This document shows positions 46,644-55,862 of a stretch of DNA of 62,316 bases, in pieces. Position 1 is the stretch's first letter. Each line of letters begins with the position of its first letter. The position numbers were made by a program, and so were the translations under genes. The notes beneath the pieces were generated by a model, which saw only the letters and a list, made by a program, of their open reading frames with translations, made no database searches and was not told the DNA's origin. The stretch lies in contig RFFQ01000075.1 in assembly GCA_003697105.1 (NCBI GenBank), positions 1-62,316 of the forward strand, read 5' to 3'. This DNA comes from Gemmatimonadota bacterium (GTDB lineage: Bacteria; 4572-55; J002).

Positions 46644-48230
46644 CTAGATTTCGCGTTTACGACGGCGACGTACTTGCCAGTAGAGAATACCTAAAATGAT
46701 TACTACCAACGGCATCCCGAAGAAATTCGCATATTTGATCAGCGGTTTGGTAGCATCATCAACCTCTTTTAGCGGGCGGTCGGTGACCCCTTTGGAACGA
46801 ATCGAAATCAGCCCTTCACCCTGTGTCATCCAGTCGATCATATTCATCAAAAGGACGGTACCGGTCGCATTTTGGGTAAATTCTCCGTCCCCAAAGACAA
46901 CTAACCGGTTCTCACTTTGTGATTCCGGGATAACCTCATTCACCGGTAAATCGGTGGTTGGTTGGGGATTGTCTTCATCCACCTCTGGTGTAGGTGCACC
47001 CTTATCGGCAAAATAACTGTGGAATTTCCCGCTAATCACGGCTCCCACCGGCAGATATTGATCGACATACGATTGGCGGGGGATACGGTTCATCGGGTTA
47101 ATATCAAACCGGCCGGTTTGCGTCCCGCACAACTCAGAAGTGGTCGCCAAGACTTCAATATTCAGTCCCTTTTCAGGAGCGAGGGTTGTATCAATTGTAC
47201 TCAGAAAGGGGAATACAACCGCCTCAATATCCTTGACCATCACATGGTTGTCATTAAAATTACGCACTACCGGAATAAACGGAAACGGCATTTGCGTCCG
47301 CATAATAAAACCCCGTTGTTGTTGCTGGACGGAAACAGGCTGATTTGAGGCATCAAACACCAAATCCGCGTTGACTTTGATGCCGTAGGTCGCCAACCAA
47401 TCGTCCATCTCCAGCGGTAACGCCGTTGCCATACCAGACTGCAAATCCGCCTTAATGGGATCAAGCAAAAATGCTACTTTGCCCCCTTTCATAATGTATT
47501 GATCCACGGCGTACTGCTCCCATTCTGAAAGCGGCGTTTGAGGAGCGATGATCACCAGCGCATCAACATCATCCGGGATCAGGTCACTGCCTTCCAGCGT
47601 TAAATTTTGTACATTGTAGGATTTTTCCATTTCCACCCGCAACGCTTCATTGGAAAGCATATCCGGCTCATCATGACCCTGTAAAAAGGCAACTTTCGGT
47701 TTGGCATCCGATGTAATCCGCTGAATGGCGCTGGTCATATCATATTCAAAGCCATCCAAACGCTGGATGAACGGCATCACTTCCCGTTTGTCCTCATAGG
47801 AGATCACCAACCCCATATAGACCACTTTGGATTCCATCCGATCCTTTTCGAGCACATTGATTTGCACCGGAGAAATGCCCAATTGCTGGGCTTCTTGTTT
47901 GTTCTCCTCATTTTCATCAGGATTGATAAACTCATATTGTAAATTGCCGTTAGAATACGCCCGATATTCGTCCAGTTGATCCCGAATAAAGCGCTCATTG
48001 GCATTGTATGGCGGCGGTAAATCCTTGGAAAAATAGGCTTTAATCAGCACTTTATCATCGAGATTCCGCATGATCTCTTTACTTGCTTTGGAAAGCGAAT
48101 AAACCTGGTCTTCCGTCAGGTCAACCCGCACAAAAAAGCGTTGTGCTAAGATATTCACCAGCACCACAATCCCGATAACAATTAAAATCCCAACGGTCGT
48201 GTGGATAAAGTTGATGTTGCGTTGTTCCAT
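46644..48230 (-). CDS. GldG-like ABC transporter auxiliary protein
   Basis: A 528-residue protein with an N-terminal helix (IHTTVGILIVIGIVVLVNILA) and a C-terminal helix (FFGMPLVVIILGILYW) before a basic tail RRRRKREI. The extracytoplasmic region carries RVDLTEDQVYSLSKASKEI, an ABC_transp_aux (DUF4350/GldG) signature. In Flavobacterium GldG and GldF form a membrane complex with GldA needed for gliding, but homologues are widespread in non-gliders. Order and direction (A, F, G, DUF4340) match the family's usual cluster. Confidence 0.9.
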   Translation of the reverse strand: MEQRNINFIHTTVGILIVIGIVVLVNILAQRFFVRVDLTEDQVYSLSKASKEIMRNLDDKVLIKAYFSKDLPPPYNANERFIRDQLDEYRAYSNGNLQYEFINPDENEENKQEAQQLGISPVQINVLEKDRMESKVVYMGLVISYEDKREVMPFIQRLDGFEYDMTSAIQRITSDAKPKVAFLQGHDEPDMLSNEALRVEMEKSYNVQNLTLEGSDLIPDDVDALVIIAPQTPLSEWEQYAVDQYIMKGGKVAFLLDPIKADLQSGMATALPLEMDDWLATYGIKVNADLVFDASNQPVSVQQQQRGFIMRTQMPFPFIPVVRNFNDNHVMVKDIEAVVFPFLSTIDTTLAPEKGLNIEVLATTSELCGTQTGRFDINPMNRIPRQSYVDQYLPVGAVISGKFHSYFADKGAPTPEVDEDNPQPTTDLPVNEVIPESQSENRLVVFGDGEFTQNATGTVLLMNMIDWMTQGEGLISIRSKGVTDRPLKEVDDATKPLIKYANFFGMPLVVIILGILYWQVRRRRKREI

Positions 48231-48305
48231 ATCGTCACACCTTTACGGTTTTAGATTTAACGATTGCAAAGTTAGCAGCCAGCAATAAAGAATAAACATG
48301 ATGGG

Positions 48306-49019
48306 TTAACGCCATTTCCGGCTTTCCAGCATGTAATTCGCCAGATAAAGCGAAAGAAAAATCATCGAAAAGTAGTACACCAAATCCCGTAGATCGATCA
48401 CACCCCGAGCAATATTACTAAAATGGTAATCCGCGCCCAGATATTCGATCAGGTTTGCCATAAAGGTCGGGACAAACACGATGATGTACTTATCCATCAA
48501 AAAGATAATAAACAGAATCGCAAAACTGATAATAAAAGCGACGATTTGGTTTCGGGCTAAGCTTGAGCCAAAAAGACCCACCGCCACAAAGGAGATGCCC
48601 ATCAGAATCAATCCCAAATACAGGCTAAAAATTTGCCCTAAATCCACATCTCCCAGCATCATCAACGTAATGGGATGGATCACGGTCAGCAAAATGGTGA
48701 TCGTGAGCAAGATACTGGCGGCAAAAAACTTACCCAGAATAATCTCATAATCTCGGATCGGCATGGTCACGAGCATCTCCAAAGTGCCGCTTTTGCGTTC
48801 TTCGGAAATCAGCCCCATGGTGATCGCGGGAATAAAAAAGGTAAAAACTAACGGTACCAGCGCCATTGAGGAGCGCATTTCCGCTTGACCATTCAGAAAC
48901 AACCCTGTGGAGAAAAAACCACCCACTAACAATAAAAAAACCACGATCACAATGTAGGCAATCGGTGAACTAAAGTAAGATTTGACCTCACGTTTACAAA
49001 TCGCAATGATATTTCGCAT
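48306..49019 (-). CDS. GldF-like ABC-2 permease
   Basis: A 237-residue membrane protein with six predicted helices (first FSSPIAYIVIVVFLLLVGGFF). The cytoplasmic loop GLISEERKSGTLEMLVTMPI is characteristic of ABC-2 permeases of the NosY/GldF type. It pairs with the ATPase 15 bases upstream. Substrate unknown; homologues occur in gliding and non-gliding FCB species alike. Confidence 0.92.
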   Translation of the reverse strand: MRNIIAICKREVKSYFSSPIAYIVIVVFLLLVGGFFSTGLFLNGQAEMRSSMALVPLVFTFFIPAITMGLISEERKSGTLEMLVTMPIRDYEIILGKFFAASILLTITILLTVIHPITLMMLGDVDLGQIFSLYLGLILMGISFVAVGLFGSSLARNQIVAFIISFAILFIIFLMDKYIIVFVPTFMANLIEYLGADYHFSNIARGVIDLRDLVYYFSMIFLSLYLANYMLESRKWR

Positions 49020-49033
49020 AGTTCCCTCATTCG

Positions 49034-49987
49034 CTAGTCATCCAGTGCAGGTTCAGACTGCGTTAAATTGTGGAATACACTTTCCAGACTGACTTGATCC
49101 CGGTGCATTTCCAATAAGACCCAGCCTTTGTCAACGGCGAGATGGAAGATCGACTCACGGATGTCGCTGCCTTTTTCGGCTTCGATTTCAAAAGCGGCAA
49201 CCTCAGCATTCGCATCACTAACCCACTTCACCGATTCCACCGCTTCCAGTTCTCGCAGGGCTTCAACCGCATCATCTGGGCTGGAAATTTTGGCTTCGAT
49301 TCGCACGCGTTCGGCACCTTGAGCGGCGGCTTGTAGCTCTTCCGGCGTTCCATCCGCTACTAACTGCCCGCGATTAATGATTAAAACCCGGTCACACGTC
49401 GCCTGAACTTCCGGCAGAATATGGGTGCTGAGGATCACGGTGTGCTCCCGCCCAATTTCACGGATCAAGCTCCGAATTTCAACAATCTGATTCGGGTCAA
49501 GACCAGACGTTGGTTCGTCCAAAATCAGGACATCCGGGTGATGGATCATGGCTTGTGCCAACCCCACCCGCTGGCGATACCCTTTGGAAAGTTGCCCAAT
49601 ATCTTTCTGGATCACCTCTTCCAAACCGCACACCTCAACCATCTCACGAATGCGATCCCGGCGGGCACTCCCATTAATCTGTCGAATTTCTGCCACAAAC
49701 TGAAGATAATCAACCACATTCATGTCCGGGTAAAGCGGGGCACTTTCCGGCAAATAACCCACCTTCCGGCGAGCTTCCAACGATTGTGTTACCACATCGT
49801 AACCGGCAATAGAGGCACTGCCGGAGGTCGGCGCCAAGTAGCCCGTTAAGACGCGCATCGTCGTGGTCTTACCAGCCCCATTGGGTCCTAAAAATCCCAA
49901 AATCTGCCCTTTGGGAACACTAAACGTCACATTATTCACGGCTTTTTGCGTGCCGTATGCCTTTACAAGACTTTCAACTTCAATCAT
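49034..49987 (-). CDS. GldA-like ABC transporter ATPase
   Basis: A 317-residue ATP-binding subunit. Walker A GPNGAGKTTTMRVL near 35, signature LSKGYRQRVGLAQAM, Walker B VLILDEPTSGLDPNQ and switch histidine ILSTH are intact. A C-terminal domain of about 90 residues of the DUF4162 kind follows. First gene of the four-gene transporter operon. A TATAAT at 50140-50135 on the minus strand about 150 bases upstream has no good -35 partner. The rest of the gap 49988-50271 shows nothing clear. Confidence 0.93.
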   Translation of the reverse strand: MIEVESLVKAYGTQKAVNNVTFSVPKGQILGFLGPNGAGKTTTMRVLTGYLAPTSGSASIAGYDVVTQSLEARRKVGYLPESAPLYPDMNVVDYLQFVAEIRQINGSARRDRIREMVEVCGLEEVIQKDIGQLSKGYRQRVGLAQAMIHHPDVLILDEPTSGLDPNQIVEIRSLIREIGREHTVILSTHILPEVQATCDRVLIINRGQLVADGTPEELQAAAQGAERVRIEAKISSPDDAVEALRELEAVESVKWVSDANAEVAAFEIEAEKGSDIRESIFHLAVDKGWVLLEMHRDQVSLESVFHNLTQSEPALDD

Positions 49988-50271
49988 AATTCACCCAACA
50001 ATTAATTTAAGGAATGGACAATGAAGAATGACGCGTCATCCTGTTTGGAAAATGTTGTGATTTGTTAGCAGAGAAAACATCGCGGTGCAAATTGCAAAAA
50101 CGTTACCAAGCCCATCTGACCCCGACCTACACATATTATATCTACTTATTTTTCAATAGGATGCCGTATATTACCATTTAAAAGAATGGTCTAAATTATC
50201 CGCTCCGGTAGTGTATCTCGGAGAAACAGTGTAGTTATTGGTCTGTATCGGATAGAGACAGGAAGGGTCGG

Positions 50272-50949
50272 TCACGGGAGTTCCCGGAAAAGCGAAAACC
50301 AATGCGCATCCGGGTCGGCGTGGAAGGTCATCTGCTCTTGCCGTGTCGGATGAGTCAGCGTGATAGACCGGGCATGGAGCGCCAGCGCTTTAGGAGTGGA
50401 TAAGCGACGTGTTGCCCCATAACGGAGGTCGCCCACCAGTGGATAGCCCGCGTGCTGAAATTGCACCCGAATTTGATGATGTCGCCCCGTAGCCATCTCA
50501 ATTTCCACCCAAGAGATGCCGGCGGCATACCTCAACCGGCGATAATGAAGCTCGGCAATCTTCCCTCGATTCCCCTGAACCACCTGACTGCGTACCCCGT
50601 ACCGGGCAACCCGATCCCGCAAATGCCCCTCTTCCGGCGTTTTGCCTTCCACCAGTGCCCAATATATTTTGCGGATTTGCCGCTGCCGAAATTGTTCCGA
50701 AAGCCGCGCCGCCGCTTTAGACGTTCGCCCAAATACCACCACACCGGATGTGGGACGATCTAATCGATGCACCAATGCCAAAAACACATTGCCCGGCTTA
50801 TCAAATTGAACTTTTAAAAATTGACGACCCCACTCCAACAGAGAGGGGTCGCCGGTGGAATCCCCTTGTACCAGCATGCCCGCCGGTTTGCGGAGGACCA
50901 GCAAATGATTGTCAAGATAGATAACATCAATATGATGGTGATCGGTCAC
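50272..50949 (-). CDS. RluA-family pseudouridine synthase
   Basis: Isomerises uridine in rRNA or tRNA. The catalytic motif HRLDRPTSGVVVFG carries the essential Asp. GRHHQIRVQFQHAGYPLVGD follows as in RluA/RluC/RluD. No S4 domain is present; at about 225 residues it is a minimal member, near the TruC/RluA size. I prefer GTG 50949 (AAGGAG 6 bases upstream) to the ATG at 50976, which lies upstream of that ribosome site. Target site unknown. Confidence 0.9.
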   Translation of the reverse strand: MTDHHHIDVIYLDNHLLVLRKPAGMLVQGDSTGDPSLLEWGRQFLKVQFDKPGNVFLALVHRLDRPTSGVVVFGRTSKAAARLSEQFRQRQIRKIYWALVEGKTPEEGHLRDRVARYGVRSQVVQGNRGKIAELHYRRLRYAAGISWVEIEMATGRHHQIRVQFQHAGYPLVGDLRYGATRRLSTPKALALHARSITLTHPTRQEQMTFHADPDAHWFSLFRELP

Positions 50950-51020
50950 TCGTAACTCCTTGAATACCCCCAACATGGAATAGCCGGCTCACCCCTACCA
51001 TTAGATGAAGTGAAAAGCCG

Positions 51021-52556
51021 TTAGACCCACAAGTCGCGGTCTAAACTGCGGTATTGAATCGCTTCACTGATATGGACGGGTTCGATTTGCGATGCACCAT
51101 CTAAATCCGCGATGGTACGCCCTACCTTCAAAATCCGGTTGTATGCCCGCGCACTTAACCCCAGATGATCGATGGCGTTTTTGAGCAATTTTTTGCTGGC
51201 TTCATCAATTTGACAATACCGTTCGATCAATTTCGGCGTCATGTGGGCATTGCAAAAGATGCCTTCGATCCCCTCAAACCGTTTCAGTTGGATTTGCCGC
51301 GTGCGATCGACCCGTTCCCGAATCCTAGCAGAGGTTTCGCCGGTCGCTTCTCCGCTGAGTTCCTTGTATTTGACTGCCGGAACTTCAATGTGCAAATCGA
51401 TCCGGTCTAGGAGCGGACCCGACACCCGCGAGATATACCGTTGAATTTGGGGAGGTGTACAACGGCATTTATTCGAGGAATCCCCGTAAAAGCCGCAGGG
51501 ACAGGGGTTCATTGCCGCCACGAGGGTAAATCGACTTGGAAAGGTGAGCGTCACCATTGCGCGGGAGATGGTCACTTGCCCATCTTCCAAAGGCTGGCGC
51601 ATGACCTCCAGCACATTGCGATTGAATTCGGGTAATTCGTCCAAAAACAGGACACCGTGATGAGCTAAACTGACCTCTCCCGGCGAGGGATACCGCCCGC
51701 CGCCGATCAAACCGGCACCTGAAATGGTATGGTGAGGAGACCGGAACGGACGCGTCGCGATGAGTGCCATGCCGCCCGGTAACAACCCGGACACCGAGTG
51801 AATCTTGGTCACTTCCAAAGCTTCATCTAGGCTCAATTGGGGCAAAATGGTCGGCACCCGACGGGCTAACATGGTTTTACCTGACCCCGGCGGTCCAATC
51901 ATAATCACGTTGTGCCCCCCCGCTGCCGCAACTTCCAATGCGCGCTTAACGTGTTGTTGTCCTTTCACATCTTGAAAATCCAGATGGTACACGGCTTTTT
52001 TTTCAAAAACCTCACTCAAATCCACGCGATGCGGTGCGATGCGAATCTCCCGATTGAGCAGTTGGATCGTTTCCAACAAGGTGTCCACCGGATAGACGCC
52101 AATATCGGGGACGAGCGCCGCTTCCGAGGCATTACCGGTGGGGACAATCAGCCCTTTGATGCCTTGCTCGCGAACTGCCACCGCAATGGAAAGGACCCCT
52201 TGTACTGGCTTAATACGCCCATCCAATGAGAGTTCACCAACCATGACGACTTTGTTCAGCGATGCCGTATCGACCTGACCCGTTGCGGCAAGGATGCTGA
52301 TCGCAATTGGCAGATCAAATGCCGCTCCAGATTTCCGTACATCTGCCGGCGCTAAATTGACCGTCACTTTATTGGGCGGAAACCGGTAGCCGCTGTTCTT
52401 GATCGCCGCCATAACACGATCCCGGCTCTCCTTGACCGCGGCATCCGGCAAACCCACCACGTCAAAACGCGGTATCTGGCTGGAAATGTCGGTTTCAACC
52501 TCAACCCCAAACCCATCAATTCCCCGAATTGAGGCGCTGAGTACTTTTGCAATCAT
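51021..52556 (-). CDS. comM: ComM/YifB family AAA+ ATPase (Mg-chelatase-like)
   Basis: A 511-residue AAA+ protein; ComM homologues are branch-migration helicases that help integrate DNA during natural transformation. An N-terminal Lon-protease-like fold (about 1-160, ATGQVDTASL region) is followed by the AAA+ core with GPPGSGKTMLARR near 219 and Walker B GVLFLDELPEF. A cysteine set is seen in NPCPCGFYGDSSNKCRC, and the C-terminal Mg_chelatase_C domain ends the protein. The start lies 7 bases after the S1-domain gene, so it may be read with the CRISPR operon, though no functional link is known. Confidence 0.92.
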   Translation of the reverse strand: MIAKVLSASIRGIDGFGVEVETDISSQIPRFDVVGLPDAAVKESRDRVMAAIKNSGYRFPPNKVTVNLAPADVRKSGAAFDLPIAISILAATGQVDTASLNKVVMVGELSLDGRIKPVQGVLSIAVAVREQGIKGLIVPTGNASEAALVPDIGVYPVDTLLETIQLLNREIRIAPHRVDLSEVFEKKAVYHLDFQDVKGQQHVKRALEVAAAGGHNVIMIGPPGSGKTMLARRVPTILPQLSLDEALEVTKIHSVSGLLPGGMALIATRPFRSPHHTISGAGLIGGGRYPSPGEVSLAHHGVLFLDELPEFNRNVLEVMRQPLEDGQVTISRAMVTLTFPSRFTLVAAMNPCPCGFYGDSSNKCRCTPPQIQRYISRVSGPLLDRIDLHIEVPAVKYKELSGEATGETSARIRERVDRTRQIQLKRFEGIEGIFCNAHMTPKLIERYCQIDEASKKLLKNAIDHLGLSARAYNRILKVGRTIADLDGASQIEPVHISEAIQYRSLDRDLWV

Positions 52557-52563
52557 GTTCGAC

Positions 52564-53475
52564 CTATTTTGTTTCGGATGTCATTTTCTTTTTTAATACC
52601 AAAAGGCTAGCAAAACGCGGGTCAACCGTGGGAGGAATATCATTGAGGTCACCGGAAAATTCAAGCCTTTTTTCGGGACGCTTTTTGTCCGGTGTGTGGT
52701 TTGATTGGGGGGGAGAGGATTTCCGGTCTGACGTGGAATTCATCGTAGCATCATATCGCTCATGGAATTTTTGCACCGGATTCAGGGGTTCTGGGTGAAT
52801 TCGTTCTACCGTGGAATCGCTTTGGGTCGCCATTTGAGGGGAAGGGTGCGCCAATGCCCGAATGGATAAACTCAATTTTTGCCGTTTCGGGTCCACAGCC
52901 AACACCTTCACCGTCACCCGTTCCCCGATACAAACCACCTCTGCCGGATCGTGGACGTAATCTGGGGATAATTCCGAAATGTGAATTAAACCATCCCGTT
53001 TGACGCCCACATCCACAAACACACCGTAAGAGCAGATGTTTTTCACCGTGCCCTCCAACACCATGCCGGGGACGATATTCCGCAGATGGGTCGGCTGGAT
53101 CGGATTGCCCGAGGGCATCACCATAGAACCCAACTGTCCCATCTGTTTGTAAAAGATTTCCGCACTGCCACTGCGATAATAACTGCTTAGATAGGCAACC
53201 CAATACAAGATCGAGATCAGATCATCATCCGGCCGGTGAGCAAAGGCGGTCAAACCGGTGGAGTAAACCTCAAACATCTGTTGGAAATCCCGTCCATTTT
53301 CAGCCAGCGGCTGTTCCGGTTCGCTCATCGCTTGGAGAAAGCGCAAAACAAGTTCCACGTCTGGATGGGTTTCAGCGAAATGTGCCACCTGCAAAGCCGC
53401 TTGGGGGCTGACATGGTGCCGTGCTAGCTCTTCTGCCATTTGATGTGCTTTTTGCCACGTACCGGTCGTAAACAT
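52564..53475 (-). CDS. S1 RNA-binding-domain protein coupled to the CRISPR operon
   Basis: A 303-residue protein. Residues 1-125 are helical and not recognised (aromatic-rich ILYWVAYLSSYYRSG near 89-103). An S1 domain spans about 134-208 (GMVLEGTVKNICSYGVFVDV, then KRDGLIHISEL), of the type found in Tex-like and ribosomal-S1 proteins. A low-complexity linker and a tail ending VDPRFASLLVLKKK complete it. Its ATG overlaps the stop of the preceding RAMP gene as TAATG, so it is translationally coupled to the CRISPR genes. I do not know this architecture as a standard type III component. A role in binding crRNA or target RNA is inference. A housekeeping gene caught at the operon end is the alternative. 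Confidence 0.7.
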   Translation of the reverse strand: MFTTGTWQKAHQMAEELARHHVSPQAALQVAHFAETHPDVELVLRFLQAMSEPEQPLAENGRDFQQMFEVYSTGLTAFAHRPDDDLISILYWVAYLSSYYRSGSAEIFYKQMGQLGSMVMPSGNPIQPTHLRNIVPGMVLEGTVKNICSYGVFVDVGVKRDGLIHISELSPDYVHDPAEVVCIGERVTVKVLAVDPKRQKLSLSIRALAHPSPQMATQSDSTVERIHPEPLNPVQKFHERYDATMNSTSDRKSSPPQSNHTPDKKRPEKRLEFSGDLNDIPPTVDPRFASLLVLKKKMTSETK

Positions 53476-54374
53476 TACGTATCCCCCTTGGGTACAAAGT
53501 GCCAGAGCTGTTGTAACTGCTTAAAAGCATCCTCAACAAGGTAAAGTTGCTTGGCGGCAAGCATCAGCGGGCGCGGGTCATTCATGACCCGGCGGGAAGG
53601 CGCCTCGTTCAAAAAATAGCGTTGCGGGTCCACCAACTGAATTTCAGCGGGTTCAAAGGCAATAACACCATATCCCATTGGCGGCGTGAGTTGGAAGGCA
53701 AAAAAAAGTAAGCCCACCTGCCCTTTGGTCAGATTTTCAAAACGGATGGAACACTGAAACCGTGCGCCCGGCAAACAGATTTCCGTGGGGATATTTCCGG
53801 CAGGAGTTGGCGTGTAGCGATAGAATAGCCGTCCATTAATTGCGTTTTGCTGACGTTCTGAAGGTGGTGGGGACGGGTTGGGGGGCAACTTCCGTATTCC
53901 CAGTTCCCCCTCATCCAAATACGCATCGGAAATCTCCAATTGCCCGCGGTAGCCTTTCGTGCCAAACAGTTGCTCCACCAAATCGAGTTGCCACCGGCGC
54001 GCCGGGTCATTGGGATGAAGAGGCAACATCCGGTTAGGGATATGCTGAATCTGGTGACGGGGAAATTGGCTCAACCCACAAGGCGAAATGGTTTCCAAGA
54101 TGGAGCGCAACAGCCCCTTAACCGCCGTACCGGGAAGGGCAACGCGACCATTCGCCCGGAAATGAGCCCGGTACAGGCGGGCAGGATCGTGTGTATCATC
54201 CATGTTCAACCGCCCATCACCTAGATGTATCGGTGCTTTGACGCGGAGATATAGCGTCAGCGAACCGTTCAAATAGCGGACGTTCAGCCGGTGATGACCG
54301 GCGGGTCGGTTCCGTCGCACCCCACCCGGTGGAAACGGAATCACATCATGGGAAGATGGTGTGGGGGGAGTCAT
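53475..54374 (-). CDS. Cas7-like RAMP protein, type III effector subunit
   Basis: A 299-residue RAMP protein. After a disordered N-terminus of about 30 residues, the first strand LTLYLRVKAPIHLGDG leads into an acidic loop NMDDTHDPARLY. Next come the RAMP motif LPGTAVKGLLRSILE (about 99-113) and FGTKGYRGQLEISDA. The glycine-rich turn PPMGYGVIAFEP occupies the usual RAMP G-loop place. Aspartates in the loop leave open a target-RNA cleaving role. The start overlaps the csx19-like stop as ATGA. It is the last recognisable Cas gene before the S1 gene. Confidence 0.85.
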   Translation of the reverse strand: MTPPTPSSHDVIPFPPGGVRRNRPAGHHRLNVRYLNGSLTLYLRVKAPIHLGDGRLNMDDTHDPARLYRAHFRANGRVALPGTAVKGLLRSILETISPCGLSQFPRHQIQHIPNRMLPLHPNDPARRWQLDLVEQLFGTKGYRGQLEISDAYLDEGELGIRKLPPNPSPPPSERQQNAINGRLFYRYTPTPAGNIPTEICLPGARFQCSIRFENLTKGQVGLLFFAFQLTPPMGYGVIAFEPAEIQLVDPQRYFLNEAPSRRVMNDPRPLMLAAKQLYLVEDAFKQLQQLWHFVPKGDT

Positions 54375-54913
54375 GCAATACCTTTCCAGCGTAGAAATTG
54401 GGTTGCCCCCGTGAAGGCATCACAATAACGGATAGCAGTCAGATAAACCTGCTCCGGTGCATCCTCTACCGGGTAGGTCAAAGTGTGGGGGATGCGCTCC
54501 GCCCGCCATCCCTGCCGTTCGGTATCGTAAATTCCCCACAAGGGGTAATTGGCAACCTGTGTACCGGTTTCCGGCAACCGGAAGCGATCCGACTGGTCCA
54601 CCATACCGGGCAGCCTCAATATGGTATCGAGAGTGGTTTTAGATTCAGTCAAAAATCGTAGGTCCAGCCGCTCCGAATCGACCCATCGCCAGTGCATCAG
54701 AACGGTTTCATTGAAGATTTCGCCAGTAGCGGCAGTCGGAATGAGCCGGATCGCATCCGCGGCAATATCCTGTTCCAAGGGACATGCTCCCGGTTGAAAT
54801 CGACAGACAAAAAGCATCGAGTTACCCAAAATGGATTTCAAATTGGCTTGTAAGTCTTGCCATGTTACTCCTGAGCCGGTTGCCACCCCGGCAAAGGTAG
54901 GTTTACTTCTCAT
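54371..54913 (-). CDS. csx19: Csx19-like (TIGR03984-type) type III-D protein
   Basis: A 180-residue protein started at ATG 54913, with GGAGG 6 bases upstream; the longer frame is upstream-gene shadow. No RAMP glycine loop is seen. The pattern of short strands (FNETVLMHWRW, LDLRFL, YPLWGIYD, GWRAERIPHTLTYP) and a C-terminal AIRYCDAFTGATQFLRWKGI fits my recollection of the Csx19 family, which is associated with III-D loci. Similarity is weak by eye, and position between two RAMP genes is the main support. Exact role in the complex is not known. Confidence 0.55.
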   Translation of the reverse strand: MRSKPTFAGVATGSGVTWQDLQANLKSILGNSMLFVCRFQPGACPLEQDIAADAIRLIPTAATGEIFNETVLMHWRWVDSERLDLRFLTESKTTLDTILRLPGMVDQSDRFRLPETGTQVANYPLWGIYDTERQGWRAERIPHTLTYPVEDAPEQVYLTAIRYCDAFTGATQFLRWKGIA

Positions 54914-55862
54914 TTGCGACCTCCATCCGCCAGCGCTCCACACCACATCGCCAGAGCGCCGTTTGATCAATATCATTTTGCAAAATTAGTTCTACCCCGC
55001 GCCATATATCTTCTGTATAATGTAGGTGTTCGGGCAAGGGAGTTCTATCGTCGGGTGATAAAAAATAATCCTTCGCCAAGGGGGAAAGTGCCCCCGCCCC
55101 ATATAATTGATCGGCACAGCCGATTCGCCGCCCGTTGAGCAACTCCAACTGGTCACCGTGAAGACGGCACGCCGGATACCGCAGACTGAAATGGGTGACA
55201 TCTGCCTTAATCTGCCCCAACCCGCGCGAACGCCCCGCACCTAACCGCAATTGTCCGGTTTGCAAATCGCGCAATACAATCGCCAGCAAGCCGAATTGAC
55301 CCAAGGTGAAATTTTTGAGTGTTAGCACGGTTTCAAACGAGCCTGCCATGATCACTTCAAACGCGCTTTTCGATGCTGGGATCGCCTCCCCCAACACCCG
55401 GTCGATGGCAACCGTGTGCCGATTTTCGGTAATTACCTCGGCGTTCGGATACGCATCCGCAATGCTTATCCGGCTGGCCAAATAACGATTGCCAAACAAG
55501 CGACAGGTGGTACAGGACTCGCGATAAATCTCCGTAGCAGGGGGAACCGGCGTTCCTTTGGATTTGAAAAAGGCGTTACAACTGTAGCGAGTCCCATCAC
55601 CGGTATTCCGTTCGGAGCGGTCACCCAGCGGGTTACAACTCCAGACAGCCCCTTCCAGTGTGCGGTTAATTCGTTCCACGTGTTGGCGTAACATCCCCCG
55701 CAAGCTCGTGCCGGGCAAGTAAACCACACCGCCGGTACGGACACATTGAATTTCCGGGCGGGTGGGGTCACTGCCAAATTCATTTTGTCCGCGGATCAAG
55801 AGGGGTTGCACGACCGAGATCGTTAGATCAAGCCGAAGTTCGTTCACCAGTTGGTTATGCAT
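54903..55862 (-). CDS. Csx7/Csm3-like RAMP protein with acidic catalytic loop
   Basis: A 319-residue Cas7-type backbone subunit. It opens ISVVQPLLIRGQNEFGSDPTRPE, with D32 in the loop where Csm3 carries the target-RNA cleaving Asp. The RAMP motif YLPGTSLRGMLRQ follows. Four cysteines (C76, C95, and CTTC at 117-120, then RLFGNRYLASRI) probably bind zinc, as in the Csx7 type. A GAGRSRGLGQIK glycine loop ends the core. The start overlaps the preceding csm3-like stop by 8 bases. Likely the subunit able to cut target RNA. Confidence 0.85.
   Translation of the reverse strand: MHNQLVNELRLDLTISVVQPLLIRGQNEFGSDPTRPEIQCVRTGGVVYLPGTSLRGMLRQHVERINRTLEGAVWSCNPLGDRSERNTGDGTRYSCNAFFKSKGTPVPPATEIYRESCTTCRLFGNRYLASRISIADAYPNAEVITENRHTVAIDRVLGEAIPASKSAFEVIMAGSFETVLTLKNFTLGQFGLLAIVLRDLQTGQLRLGAGRSRGLGQIKADVTHFSLRYPACRLHGDQLELLNGRRIGCADQLYGAGALSPLAKDYFLSPDDRTPLPEHLHYTEDIWRGVELILQNDIDQTALWRCGVERWRMEVANEK

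Noticed and set aside
46644-49987. Evidence that the organism glides
   Set aside because: GldA/F/G homologues are common in non-gliding bacteria and no gldB-gldN or spr genes are in the window.
50135-50140. Perfect TATAAT upstream of the GldA-like gene as a promoter
   Set aside because: No -35 match lies 16-18 bases upstream, so it stays only a note in the gene entry.
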